A stretch of 64,000 nucleotides of DNA, from contig JALBYC010000003.1 of the NCBI GenBank assembly GCA_023212645.1, positions 310,001-374,000 on the forward strand, given 5' to 3'. Of the stretch, positions 39,432 to 48,696 are shown one piece after another. This DNA is from Farysia itapuensis. Its lineage: Eukaryota > Basidiomycota > Ustilaginomycetes > Ustilaginales > Ustilaginaceae. The translations under genes were made by a program, and so were the position numbers. Each line of letters opens with the position of its first letter. Within the stretch, counting starts at the first letter, position 1. The notes under the pieces are model-generated. The model did no database searches. It was not told where the DNA came from and saw only the letters and a list, made by a program, of their open reading frames with translations.

Positions 39432-41204
39432 TTACTTGGTACCCAGGACACCGGCAATGCAAGCCGAAGAGCAGGTAACCAAGATGCCAGTGACAAGCGC
39501 AAGAGGTGCCAGACGGGCAATAGCTCCACCACGGCTGGGTGCAAGACCCGAGAGCACACCAATGTTGATACCGAGCGAGCCAATGTTACCGAACCCGGCC
39601 AGCATAAAGTTGGAGATGAGCACAGATCGGTCCGACAGCGGGTTGGCAGATTCCTTGATGACGGCCAAGTTCGCGTAGGCGACGAACTCGTTGGCAACAA
39701 TCTTGGTGGCCAGCAATTCCGACACGCGCAAGAGCTCGGCCTTGGGAACACCCATGCACCATGCGAAGGGGTACAGGACGTAACCGAGGATCAATGTCAG
39801 AGTAAGGTTGTTGATAGTCCAGAAGTTTCCGATGTAGGTCAGGATACCGTTGACGGTGTACAAGAGCGAGACAATGCAGAGCACGTTGCAGAAAATGAGC
39901 GCAGCGACTCGGACACCAAGCCAGGCACCGTTGGAAAAGGCGTGCAGAGGGTCGACGGCATCGGCCTTTTCGTTGAGCTGAATGTTGACGGATCCGGCAG
40001 TGACGGGGACCTCGGTCTCAGGAACAACCATCTTGGCAGCAGCAATGGAAGCGGGAATCGACATGACAGCGGCAGTGATAAGGTGGGTGGGCGAGACACC
40101 CATCTGCACGTAAGCCAAGAATACGGAACCGGCAATGGTCGAGAAACCGGAGGTAAGAACCTGGAAGATCTCGGCGTTGGTCATCAGGTTGAGGAAGCTC
40201 TGAACCAGAACGGCATTTTCACCTTGGCCAATGAAGGGAGATGCGGCAGCTACGACCGACTCGGCACCCGAGATGCCCATCAGCTTGAAGAAGAACCACG
40301 CGAACTTGCGGATAGCCCATGACATGATGCCAAGGTACGAAAGCAAGACAACCAGTGCAACAAAGAAGATGATGGATGAAAGAGTGTCGATGAAGAAGTA
40401 GTGCTGTCCAGCCAGGTCACCCCAGAAGAAGGCAGCACCGCCAATCTGACCCTGAGCAAGCAAGTCCGCAGCGGCGAAAGCGAGCCACTGAGCAAGACTG
40501 TAGAACGCACCAGTCTTGAAAACGAGGAGACCAATGATCATCTGCAGACCGAGTCCGGTCATGACAGGCTGAAGCTTGATGGACATCCTGCGGGTCGAGA
40601 TCAGATAGAAGAAGCAGTTGATGAGGAAAAGACCAAAGAGAGAGCGAGCGCGGTCGGCGTAGCGGGATTCCGGGATCTCCTTGATGCCAAAGGCAGAGCC
40701 AAAGTAGAGAGCAAGAAGTGCGAGCCAGCCAATTGCAATTCGTGGGTAGTGAGGAATCATTCCCCATGGCCTGGCAATGACAGTGTTCCAGGCGGCTCCA
40801 ATGGCTCTCTCGAAGGGTGCCTTGGGAATATATCGGTCGTTGTGGAAAAGAATGAGGAGGATGAAGAACCATGACCAGATCGTAGTAATAACCCATCGGT
40901 GGCGGGTTTCTTCACGAATGATGCCGGGCAGCCACCATCCGAGGATGAGGCAGATGAGACCCATGTCAAGAATGATACGTGTCCACTTATGGGTGCGAAT
41001 CGAGTGCCAGAGCTTGCCAGCACGGCCGGGCTCTCCCTGGGGATGCGGCTCGATGGACTCGATCGGTGGCTTTCCCTGGTGGCTTTCCAGGTCGCGGTCC
41101 GAAGATTGGTAGGCGGCCTTGTCGTCAGCACCATCGTGGTGATGGGAGCTGTCGCTGGTGGCGCCGTTGTCCACCCGGTCGAGGGTCTGAGTTTGCATCG
41201 ACAT
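39432..41204 (-). CDS. Concentrative nucleoside transporter (CNT family), 590 aa
   Basis: The protein is polytopic with about 12 hydrophobic segments after a roughly 70-residue hydrophilic N-terminus. CNT signatures are clear: GISGAESVVAAASPFIGQGE (in part), ENAVLVQSFLNLMTNAEIFQVL, AAVMSIPASIAAAKMVVPETE and ATKIVANEFVAYANLA. CNT carriers import nucleosides with Na+ or H+; fungal members are few compared with ENT carriers, and the coupling ion cannot be read from sequence with confidence. A TATAATAG element lies about 80 bp upstream on the minus strand. The ATG at 41204 is within MSMQTQT, and both in-frame ATGs are close together. The gene is intronless. Confidence 0.88.
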   Translation of the reverse strand: MSMQTQTLDRVDNGATSDSSHHHDGADDKAAYQSSDRDLESHQGKPPIESIEPHPQGEPGRAGKLWHSIRTHKWTRIILDMGLICLILGWWLPGIIREETRHRWVITTIWSWFFILLILFHNDRYIPKAPFERAIGAAWNTVIARPWGMIPHYPRIAIGWLALLALYFGSAFGIKEIPESRYADRARSLFGLFLINCFFYLISTRRMSIKLQPVMTGLGLQMIIGLLVFKTGAFYSLAQWLAFAAADLLAQGQIGGAAFFWGDLAGQHYFFIDTLSSIIFFVALVVLLSYLGIMSWAIRKFAWFFFKLMGISGAESVVAAASPFIGQGENAVLVQSFLNLMTNAEIFQVLTSGFSTIAGSVFLAYVQMGVSPTHLITAAVMSIPASIAAAKMVVPETEVPVTAGSVNIQLNEKADAVDPLHAFSNGAWLGVRVAALIFCNVLCIVSLLYTVNGILTYIGNFWTINNLTLTLILGYVLYPFAWCMGVPKAELLRVSELLATKIVANEFVAYANLAVIKESANPLSDRSVLISNFMLAGFGNIGSLGINIGVLSGLAPSRGGAIARLAPLALVTGILVTCSSACIAGVLGTK

Positions 41205-42361
41205 GGTGCGGAGGGAGCGAAGGCAATAGGGAAAGGCGGAACGAACGGCTGGAGGGGAAAAAAGGAGGTGGGTGTATGCACTCTATTATACCACAAGCAC
41301 ACGACCGACGAATCAGACGCGAGGTGAGGCGAGGTCAGGCCAGCGGACGAGTGAGAGCGGCTACACGAAGGATACTAGCCGAATGGCCGCTGCTATCTCT
41401 GGAGCGGTTCCTTGCAGACGTGGTTTGGCTGGTTATCATCGGGAGGGTAAACTGTGACTAGCATGAATGAATGGGCCTATCGTCAGTACCAACGACCGGC
41501 CTTGGCAAAGATACGGCTCGTCTGAATTCCAAAAAATTTCATTTTTCTTTGCCTGAATCCAACATGGAGCGGCTTGTTCCGAGCATATCTCAGTGGCCAA
41601 CCAGACGAAATGCACAACACCCACACTGCTCAAGTGCTGTTCTCGCTTCGCATCCGTTTCAAAAACCCTATTCTCCGCGATGCAATTCAAATACCGTCTG
41701 TCGCGCAACGCACCGAACTTCCGGGGTGGCGCAAAGGAGACCCCTTTCATTGGCCAGCAATTTAGCATGGTCACGGGGACAATGCAATCGACCTTATTCT
41801 CTTTCAATGCAAAATGCGTCGTGTGGAATAGGTGCACTGTTTGCTCTTCCCGCGGCTGCACGGTGCATAAACTCCTCCCGCCGTCTAGATAGTGAGCTCG
41901 GTCAAAGTCCGAACATCCTGCTGCTCTAACACTCCGTTTTTCGCGGAGAATCCGCCGTTCCCAGCATCACGGATGTTCGGGGCCAGCAGCGACGAGCAGC
42001 AGCTGACATTGACCCCCGCCTCGCTTCGCATCGAGATGCAATGCACTCTGTGATACCCTTATCGTCCTGTGTACCTGGCGCACATGGCGCCCCACACTCA
42101 CAGCTGTCCAGTTGTTGCCTATCGTGCTGCTCTGCGATTGCTTGGCCCCGCAACACATTCGGCCATGTCCGACGCGCTATCTCCTCTCCCCCGCACCCGC
42201 TGATCTCGTGAATCTCATGGTTGGGCAGCAACCCGCTGGTGGACGTCGCATCCGAGCATCCTCACATCCCCTCCCGGCTCTCTCCCGCAAACGCGGACCA
42301 TGTCTTGTGATGAGTGTATTTACAATATGGCTAGTGAGGTAATCCGTGGTACACGACGTTC
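41205..42361. other. 1.16-kb intergenic region
   Basis: This is the largest apparent gap in the window, between two minus-strand genes, holding the CNT promoter and the thiolase 3' flank. Several open frames of 100-150 codons exist on both strands but carry no recognisable domain. No PET191-like multi-exon pattern was found on careful reading. A small short-exon gene cannot be excluded. Confidence 0.4.
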
Positions 42362-43606
42362 TTACTCGGCAATGATCAGCGACGCTTTGCCGTACCCTGT
42401 TCCACAGCAAAGAGTCGCCACGCCGACTTGTTTCCCTGTTCTGCGCAGCTCGGCGAGCAAGCTTGTGACTAGTCGGCCTCCCGAGGCTCCGAGAGGGTGG
42501 CCAAGTGCAATTGCACCACCTTTGGGATTCACTTTCGCCTCATCCAGCTTGAGTGTGTCAATGACCATCAGCGCTTGTGATGCGAAGGCCTCGTTCAGTT
42601 CCCACAGATCCACGTCGTCTACTTTGAGCTGGAAACGTTCCAACAGCTTGGGCACAGCTGCCGCCGGTCCGATACCCATCACCTCGGGTTTGACTCCCTT
42701 GGTGGCGGTTCCGACCCATCGTCCTAGGATTTCCATGCCTGCTGCCTCGGCCACGTCTCTTCGAGCCATGGTGAGGGCAACAGCGCCGTCACTGACTTGC
42801 GAAGAGTTACCAGCCGTGCTGCGGCCGTCGGCTCGGATGAATGGCTTAAGCTTGGCCAAAGACTCGACCGTTGTACCAGCCCGAATACCCTCGTCCTTGC
42901 TGATCAGCTTCTTGCCCTCCTTGCCCGACTCTGCGTCAATCCATCGTACTTCGATCGGCTCAATCTCCGACGCAAGTCGACCGTCCTGCTGAGCAGCTTC
43001 CGCCTTGCGATGGGATTCGGCTGCAAATTGGTCCTGTCGCTCTCGGCTGATGTTCCATTGGTCTGCCACACGTTCTGAGGTTTCGCCCATAGGCATGATA
43101 CAGTCACGAGCATCCACTGACTCGCTCTCCTTGAGCACGGGGCTGAGGTCAACAGGAATGGCTTTCGAGCCATAATTGCGCGTCATGGACTCGACGCCTG
43201 CCGCAATACCGCACTTGATTTCACCCGATTTAATGGCGTTGGCGATATCCGTGATGCTTTGCAAGGAACTGGCGCACTGTCGGTTGACCGACTTGTATGA
43301 GGAGGAAATGGGCATGCCGGCGTGCAAAGCAGCCATACGGCCTGATTTTGCGCCGCCCAGCTCCATGAGCACAGTGCCAGTGCAGACGTCTTCGATAATA
43401 TTCTTGTCCACTCCGCGCTTCTCCAGACGTTCACGTGTGCGCTGCAGCACAAAGGCTAGCAGCTCTTCTGGGTATGCATCCTTGTAGCCCTTTCGCATCC
43501 TCGCGATGGGTGTGCGCAGAGCGGTGGTGAATACAACGTCGTCGGCGCGCTTCTGCAGCAAGCTCTGCAGACCCTGTCGTAGCGTTAATGAACTTCGGAA
43601 TGCCAT
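42362..43606 (-). CDS. Peroxisomal-type 3-ketoacyl-CoA thiolase, 414 aa
   Basis: All thiolase landmarks are present: the acyl-accepting Cys111 in SVNRQCASSLQ, NSSQVSDGAVALTMAR, NEAFASQA, His370 in GGAIALGHPLGASGG and the second active Cys401 in TLCCGTGYG. The internal segments ARDCIMPMGETSERVADQWN and MGIGPAAAVPKLL match peroxisomal acetyl-CoA acyltransferases (Pot1/Fox3/ACAA1), which perform the last step of beta-oxidation. Those enzymes carry an N-terminal PTS2; here the leader MAFRSSLTLRQGLQSLLQKR is similar in length and contains R-Q-x-x-Q-S-x-L, but it lacks the usual His/Gln at position 8, so the targeting signal is degenerate or the start is different. The gene is intronless and starts at the only good ATG. 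Confidence 0.9.
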   Translation of the reverse strand: MAFRSSLTLRQGLQSLLQKRADDVVFTTALRTPIARMRKGYKDAYPEELLAFVLQRTRERLEKRGVDKNIIEDVCTGTVLMELGGAKSGRMAALHAGMPISSSYKSVNRQCASSLQSITDIANAIKSGEIKCGIAAGVESMTRNYGSKAIPVDLSPVLKESESVDARDCIMPMGETSERVADQWNISRERQDQFAAESHRKAEAAQQDGRLASEIEPIEVRWIDAESGKEGKKLISKDEGIRAGTTVESLAKLKPFIRADGRSTAGNSSQVSDGAVALTMARRDVAEAAGMEILGRWVGTATKGVKPEVMGIGPAAAVPKLLERFQLKVDDVDLWELNEAFASQALMVIDTLKLDEAKVNPKGGAIALGHPLGASGGRLVTSLLAELRRTGKQVGVATLCCGTGYGKASLIIAE

Positions 43607-43890
43607 CTTGAATGCTTCTGTTCCGTCAGATTGAGCTCAGGAGGAATGTAGTGGGTCTCGGAGTCGTGCACACCAGCAAGAGCTGCTCTTTTAAACTTCT
43701 GGGAAGATTGTTTTGGCTGCCAACGTCGCTGTGTGGGGAAATTTCGTTCCACAATTAACACGCCCCCGTTATTTCCGCTGTTCAACATTCTTCCGCACAG
43801 ACAAACCGTGAGTTTCCGGGCTGACTTGCGCATCGGGCCCGATATCTACCGCAACGGCAACGCGCGATCTTATTGCTATAAGTGTGCGTG

Positions 43891-46071
43891 CTAACGAAAC
43901 AGACTGGCAATGGTCTCCTCGACCTCGGCCTCTGTCATGCGAATATGCTTGCTTGGATTCTTGGTGAAGTCTGCTGCCTTGTACTTGGCCAAAAAACGGG
44001 CGTACATGGGGCAGACGAGTCTGGTGACGTCGCGTTGTAGGCGCTGTTTGAGTTCCTGGTCTTCTTTGCTGAACGGGTATGCGCGATGTAGGCGTTGCAG
44101 GTCGTCCAATCCCTCGTAGAATTTGGCGAACCGATCTTTGACCTGGTTCTTCTCCGACCCGGAGCCAACGCCGATGAGTTTCGAGGTCGCATGACGGTGG
44201 TACTGCGATGCGGCATTTGCCTGCTCGTCCATTAATGGCGATACAACGGGTGTCCAGGCGTCCAGGTAGGCTGTGTTGGCTTGGCGCAGTGCTGTAGTGA
44301 GCAAATCCTCTCCGAGCTCGCCGAGGAAAAGCGTCATGATGGATGTACCACCCGCTTCGGCTTCTTGCCCAGTCAGGTAGCTGGGCAAAGGGGCCAACAA
44401 TGTTCGCCTCAGATGGCCAATGTTATTCAGCAGGAAGATAGAAGCAGTCGACGGCTGTCGAATTGCCTTGGAACGCGTCTCAAGGGCCGTGAGGATGACT
44501 GCAACAACATCGTTCAGATAATCGGCCAGAATCGACTGCTTTGAGGGATCCGTATCGAGCCCAAGAGAAAGGACGGGTGCTGTGCCACTGGACATCATCC
44601 AATTGCCGTTGCCAAGGGTCACTAATAAGGGCGTCACGACATCGTTGTACTCGATAGCCTGTCGCACGAACTGTAGGCCCATGTAGGTGATTTCGTTGAC
44701 CGAGGTGCTGGGCACTTCGCCCCCCCTCTGTGTTGGGATAGCCTTGACGTCTTCGATGAAGCGGGGGAAGATGCCTATGGCGGTGTTCTTGAGCTTGTTA
44801 AAGATCTCGATCACCTCAGCAGCTGGTACGAAACCAGCGTTGATGTCGAGGACCGACTTGTCGACCTGTACGGACGACTGAAGCGGTGCGTCGAGCGGGT
44901 CTTCCATTCTGCTGATTAAGGCGTCCCAGCGGCCAGACATGACCAGACTCGACAGACCTGCTATCAAGTCTAGCAAAAACGCCGTATGGGTATACATGTG
45001 CCTTCGTACGTGCGAGAAAATTTCGGTCAACGTCTTGACGAGTGATTCCAAACATGCAGCTGCCAGCTGGGAAAGGGTCGAGGCAAGCAGCAGCGTCTCC
45101 TTGTCCAGCTCGGCAGAAGCGAACAAGTCCTGCAAGATTCTGTATTCGTTCTCGAGCATGGCGTAGAAGCAGTCAAACAGCTCAACAATGCCAGATTCGC
45201 CGCGTCGATAGCTTCCTGTGCGGTCCTCGTCTTCATCGTTGGTGACCATCACCATACCAGCACCACTTGCACCTGCACCAATCTTTTCAACGGCAAAGTA
45301 GTGTAATCGGGTTATGAGGGGGGTCAAACAGTCGGCAAGGTGCTTTGAGCGAATCGAGGCATATGTCGAAAAGGCAGCAGCGAGAGGTACATAGCCGGTC
45401 CTGGGATGTTGAGGCAGGGTGGAGAGGTAATTGAAGATAGGCACAACAGCGGTACGTGTTCCGTCTGACAGCGGTGGAAAGTGAGCATCGTGAGGACTAT
45501 AGTCAATCAGGTCAATGAAGTCGGAGTCGGTAGTTACCCAGTCCGAGACGACGGTGATGAGATTGTGTGCCCCGAGTTCTATAAGATCGTTCATCTTCTT
45601 CATCACGCCCTCTTGGCTTTTGAGATCTGAGCGCTGGAGATACTGCAAGCCCTTAATGACGCGCTCGATGGTGTCGATGTAAGGACGGGTATCTCTTGCA
45701 TCAGGGCCTTGCTGGAGAATAGGCTGTTCGTCCAGCACCACGTCATAGTGTCCCAGGGTTTTGTTGAGTGCGGCGAGGGTGAGATCGATATTGTCCGAGG
45801 TGCGTGCGAGTTTCTGCGTTCCTTTGTGTATGGGCAGAATGCTCCCTTCCAGCTTCATCAAGCGCTTGTCGAAGCTAGACAGAATGGTGGTCATCCGGCT
45901 GGTCAAGGTCGCCAACTTGCGCTGGTTCTGTGACATGACCTGAAGCTCGGCAAAGGCAACTTCGGTATCATTCTGGCTGCGCGTCGACGTGTTGGCATAC
46001 GACTGGAAACGAGACGACGATGCCAGCGTTGGCGAAGAGGCCTGCATCCCTGGCTGAGAACCAAACGACAT
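43891..46071 (-). CDS. EXO70: Exocyst subunit Exo70, 726 aa
   Basis: Residues from about 25 onward show Exo70 features: an N-terminal coiled coil (FAELQVMSQNQRKLATLTSR, MTTILSSFDKRLMKLEGSIL), then long alpha-helical rods. It ends with KEDQELKQRLQRDVTRLVCP, MYARFLAKYKAADFTKNPSKHI and an EVEETIASLF tail, as in Exo70, whose C-terminus binds PI(4,5)P2. Exo70 tethers secretory vesicles at the plasma membrane with the exocyst. The open frame extends 101 codons upstream of 46071 with no conserved sequence. MSFGSQPG at 46071 is preferred, but the in-frame ATG at 46134 could add about 20 residues. The protein is slightly longer than yeast Exo70 (623 aa). It is divergent from the MsrA gene. Confidence 0.85.
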   Translation of the reverse strand: MSFGSQPGMQASSPTLASSSRFQSYANTSTRSQNDTEVAFAELQVMSQNQRKLATLTSRMTTILSSFDKRLMKLEGSILPIHKGTQKLARTSDNIDLTLAALNKTLGHYDVVLDEQPILQQGPDARDTRPYIDTIERVIKGLQYLQRSDLKSQEGVMKKMNDLIELGAHNLITVVSDWVTTDSDFIDLIDYSPHDAHFPPLSDGTRTAVVPIFNYLSTLPQHPRTGYVPLAAAFSTYASIRSKHLADCLTPLITRLHYFAVEKIGAGASGAGMVMVTNDEDEDRTGSYRRGESGIVELFDCFYAMLENEYRILQDLFASAELDKETLLLASTLSQLAAACLESLVKTLTEIFSHVRRHMYTHTAFLLDLIAGLSSLVMSGRWDALISRMEDPLDAPLQSSVQVDKSVLDINAGFVPAAEVIEIFNKLKNTAIGIFPRFIEDVKAIPTQRGGEVPSTSVNEITYMGLQFVRQAIEYNDVVTPLLVTLGNGNWMMSSGTAPVLSLGLDTDPSKQSILADYLNDVVAVILTALETRSKAIRQPSTASIFLLNNIGHLRRTLLAPLPSYLTGQEAEAGGTSIMTLFLGELGEDLLTTALRQANTAYLDAWTPVVSPLMDEQANAASQYHRHATSKLIGVGSGSEKNQVKDRFAKFYEGLDDLQRLHRAYPFSKEDQELKQRLQRDVTRLVCPMYARFLAKYKAADFTKNPSKHIRMTEAEVEETIASLFR

Positions 46072-46327
46072 TGCCAGGGAAGTGCTGTTGGAAGTGTTGT
46101 TCTCCCAGGGGCTCGTTTCAATGCCAGATCTCATCGGCTTCCTCATCTCCCGATTGCCCTTTCGGCAATGCTTTTTTGGCTCTCCTATACACTCAAAGAT
46201 CACGTCATCCTGGTCGGAACAAGTGGCAACGTTGCGGACTACTGTTCTTACGACACCAACACCATTGTCCAAACTGCGTCGATTCTCTCCAGTCGTTGTT
46301 TGTTGTTCTGTCGCTCTTCTACTGCTT

Positions 46328-47037
46328 ATGAGTAGATTCTTTTCGTTGTTCACAAAGTCATCGCAACCTCTCATTCAACACCTTGGCCCGCCTACCACGC
46401 CCACTGCCCAAGCCGCTCAACAAGCATTGTCCAGCGCAAGCATGTCCGGACTCGAGACTGCCACCGTAGCTAACGGCTGCTTCTGGGGTACTGAAGATAT
46501 CTACCGCAAGGCGTACGGTAACGGTAAAGGTCTGGAAGACGCCAAGGTCGGCTTTATTGGCGGAGCAGCGTCCAGCAAGAACCCTTCGTACGAGGAAGTT
46601 TGCACCGGCCGAACTGGTCATGCCGAAGCTACGCAAATCCAATACGATCCCGTAAGTCTCGACTCTCTGCTCACTGAGGTAACTTTGCGCAATGCTGACA
46701 CTGTCTTGATCCGCACCAGACCAAGGTATCTTATGCTGAGCTGATCGAGTTCTTTTACCGAACTCACGACCCCACCCAGCTCAACCGTCAGGGCAACGAT
46801 CGGGGCACACAGTACCGATCTGCCATCTTCGCTCACGACCAAAAGCAGATGGACATTGCCAAGAAGGTGACGGACGAAGTGCAAAAGAAGCACTTTGACC
46901 CCAAGGGCCAGAAGATTGTCACTCAGCTCGAGATTCGTCCCAAGGAAGACTTTTTCCCTGCTGACGACTATCACCAAAAGTACCTGATTAACAACCCCAG
47001 CGGCTACCACTGCCCCACTCACCGCTATTGGTGGTAA
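46328..47037 (+). CDS. Peptide-methionine (S)-S-oxide reductase MsrA, two exons
   Basis: Exons are 46328-46651 and 46720-47037, with a 68-nt intron (GTAAGT...CCAG) in phase 0, giving 213 aa. The active-site motif GCFWG has its catalytic Cys at residue 51. Conserved MsrA segments include GFIGGAASSKNPSYEEVCTG (in pieces), GHAEATQIQYDP, ELIEFFYRTHDPTQLNRQGN, DRGTQYRSAIF and the terminal PTHRYWW. MsrA repairs oxidised methionine in proteins. The ATG at 46328 starts a basic, Ser-rich leader (MSRFFSLFTKSSQPLIQHLG) that could send a form to mitochondria. A second in-frame ATG at 46442 (MSGLETATVANGCFWG) would give a cytosolic form directly at the domain boundary. Confidence 0.9.
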
Positions 47038-47223
47038 GACTGTCGCACAAGTCAATGCGCAGTAATCTGACTATGCTATTATTCACCCGGAATTGTGTGT
47101 GGTGCGCGATGTGGAGTGAGGCACTTTTGACGCGTACATCAAACAAACACTGCCTTTCACCAGCTTTCACTCATAACTCCCTCACCTACACTCTTCTCCT
47201 TTTGCTTTTATCTTCCTCGACTA

Positions 47224-48621
47224 ATGCCGCGATTCGTAGCTGCTGTAGCGCCAAAGTGTGCGCGGTGCAACACATCTGTCTACTTGGCGGAACAGGTCAT
47301 TGGTCCTGCATCGAGGCCGTATCACCGAACGTGTCTGACGTGTGTCGTGTGCAACAAGCGACTAGACTCGACTTTGCTCGTCGAACACGATGGCGATCCG
47401 TACTGCAAGAACTGCCATCGAGAACACCTCGGGACTGGCAAAGGTGGGTTCTCAAAAGCCGTGAGCCTCAATCCGACGTCGCCCAAGTCGCCACGCAGTC
47501 CCGCCACGAATCTGCCAAGCAGCACCCGCAGCCCGCACGGCACGCCTTCTAGACCGGGCGCGTACAGCACCCCTGAAACAACGCTCCAGAGAGGTGCTCG
47601 CGAGACGGCGAATCGATCACCGAGCCCAACCAAGGTGGACGCCGCCGCGTCGTTGGATCAAGAAGACGATCTCGCCAGCTCAATCGGCATCAACATTCGG
47701 CCTCGAGGTCTGCCTGCGTCTCCCCTGGCCGCTTCTCCACCTTCTTCCACGACAAGAGTGTACTCCTCCGACCGCAACACTGCTTCACAAACGCCGGTTC
47801 GCTCTATCGATGAAGCAATGGCCGGTGGCTCAGCCGAGATCCGCGATCCCGTCGCGCGCTTGCAAGCAGCTGTCGGCGGTATGAGCATCAACAGTCCATC
47901 GACTACTGCTCCGCAAACTGTGCAGCCGCCCAACGCGCAGCAAGACGTATATGACGAATTCCCCGCCACGCCTCCTTCGTACAAACCGCAGTACTCCACC
48001 CCGTCAGGAGCGTCGCAGTACTCGACACAAACATCAGTTGCCGAGGATGGGACACCGATTACGGTCCAGACACGCAGAATTGCTGCCTCTGATTCGATTG
48101 GTAGCATCAGGCTTGACAGTAGCAGTGTCGCCAATACACAGTCGCCGACATCGGCAGTAGGACAGTTGCCTCCGGCGCGCCGTCCGGATCCCAAAACGCT
48201 TACAGGCGCGTCTGGCGCCGCCAAGATTGCACCACCCCGTACCAACATGCACAGTAGTCCCTCATCAGCGTACGAGGATCCGATGGCATCACGTAGACGT
48301 AGCGGAATCGACCGTATCGGACTCTCGTCCAGCATCGCCGACGCCAGTGGAGGAACACCACTGTGCGCACGATGTCTCAGACCAGTCTACTTTGCAGAAC
48401 AAAAGGCCGCAGCTGGTCGCAAATGGCATCGAGCCTGTCTGCGCTGCGACGCATGCTCAACTACGCTCGAGTCTGGCAAGATGGAAGAAGGACCCGCCTC
48501 CCTCGTCGGCACAACAGCTCCAAAGGACGGCGCAAACGTATGGTGTCGTATCTGCTACGCCAAGTTCTTCGGACCCAAAAATCTCGCCGTCGGCCTCTCC
48601 CTTCCTGAAACAATGCGCTAG
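47224..48621 (+). CDS. Two-LIM-domain protein, 465 aa
   Basis: A LIM domain occupies the N-terminus (PKCARCNTSVYLAEQVIG, HRTCLTCVVCNKRLDS, YCKNCHREHLG) and a second one the C-terminus (LCARCLRPVYFAEQKAAAG, WHRACLRCDACSTTLESG, VWCRICYAKFFGP). Each has the double Cys/His zinc pattern. Between them is a roughly 280-residue Ser/Thr/Pro-rich linker. LIM domains mediate protein-protein contacts; fungal two-LIM proteins often connect to the actin cytoskeleton or Rho signalling, though no RhoGAP or other enzymatic domain is seen here. The first ATG gives a start just before the first Cys. The gene is intronless, 186 bp after the MsrA gene. Confidence 0.82.
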   Translation: MPRFVAAVAPKCARCNTSVYLAEQVIGPASRPYHRTCLTCVVCNKRLDSTLLVEHDGDPYCKNCHREHLGTGKGGFSKAVSLNPTSPKSPRSPATNLPSSTRSPHGTPSRPGAYSTPETTLQRGARETANRSPSPTKVDAAASLDQEDDLASSIGINIRPRGLPASPLAASPPSSTTRVYSSDRNTASQTPVRSIDEAMAGGSAEIRDPVARLQAAVGGMSINSPSTTAPQTVQPPNAQQDVYDEFPATPPSYKPQYSTPSGASQYSTQTSVAEDGTPITVQTRRIAASDSIGSIRLDSSSVANTQSPTSAVGQLPPARRPDPKTLTGASGAAKIAPPRTNMHSSPSSAYEDPMASRRRSGIDRIGLSSSIADASGGTPLCARCLRPVYFAEQKAAAGRKWHRACLRCDACSTTLESGKMEEGPASLVGTTAPKDGANVWCRICYAKFFGPKNLAVGLSLPETMR

Positions 48622-48696
48622 ATTCCCTGCAGTTGATAGTATCATGAGCACGGTGGGGTATGTAATTGTAGTGGTATAAGTTGCAAGACGAGCAGG

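Noticed and set aside
41436..41861. 141-codon open frame in the gap upstream of the CNT gene
   Set aside because: It has no domain, signal peptide or splice pattern that supports coding; it overlaps an equally open frame on the other strand.
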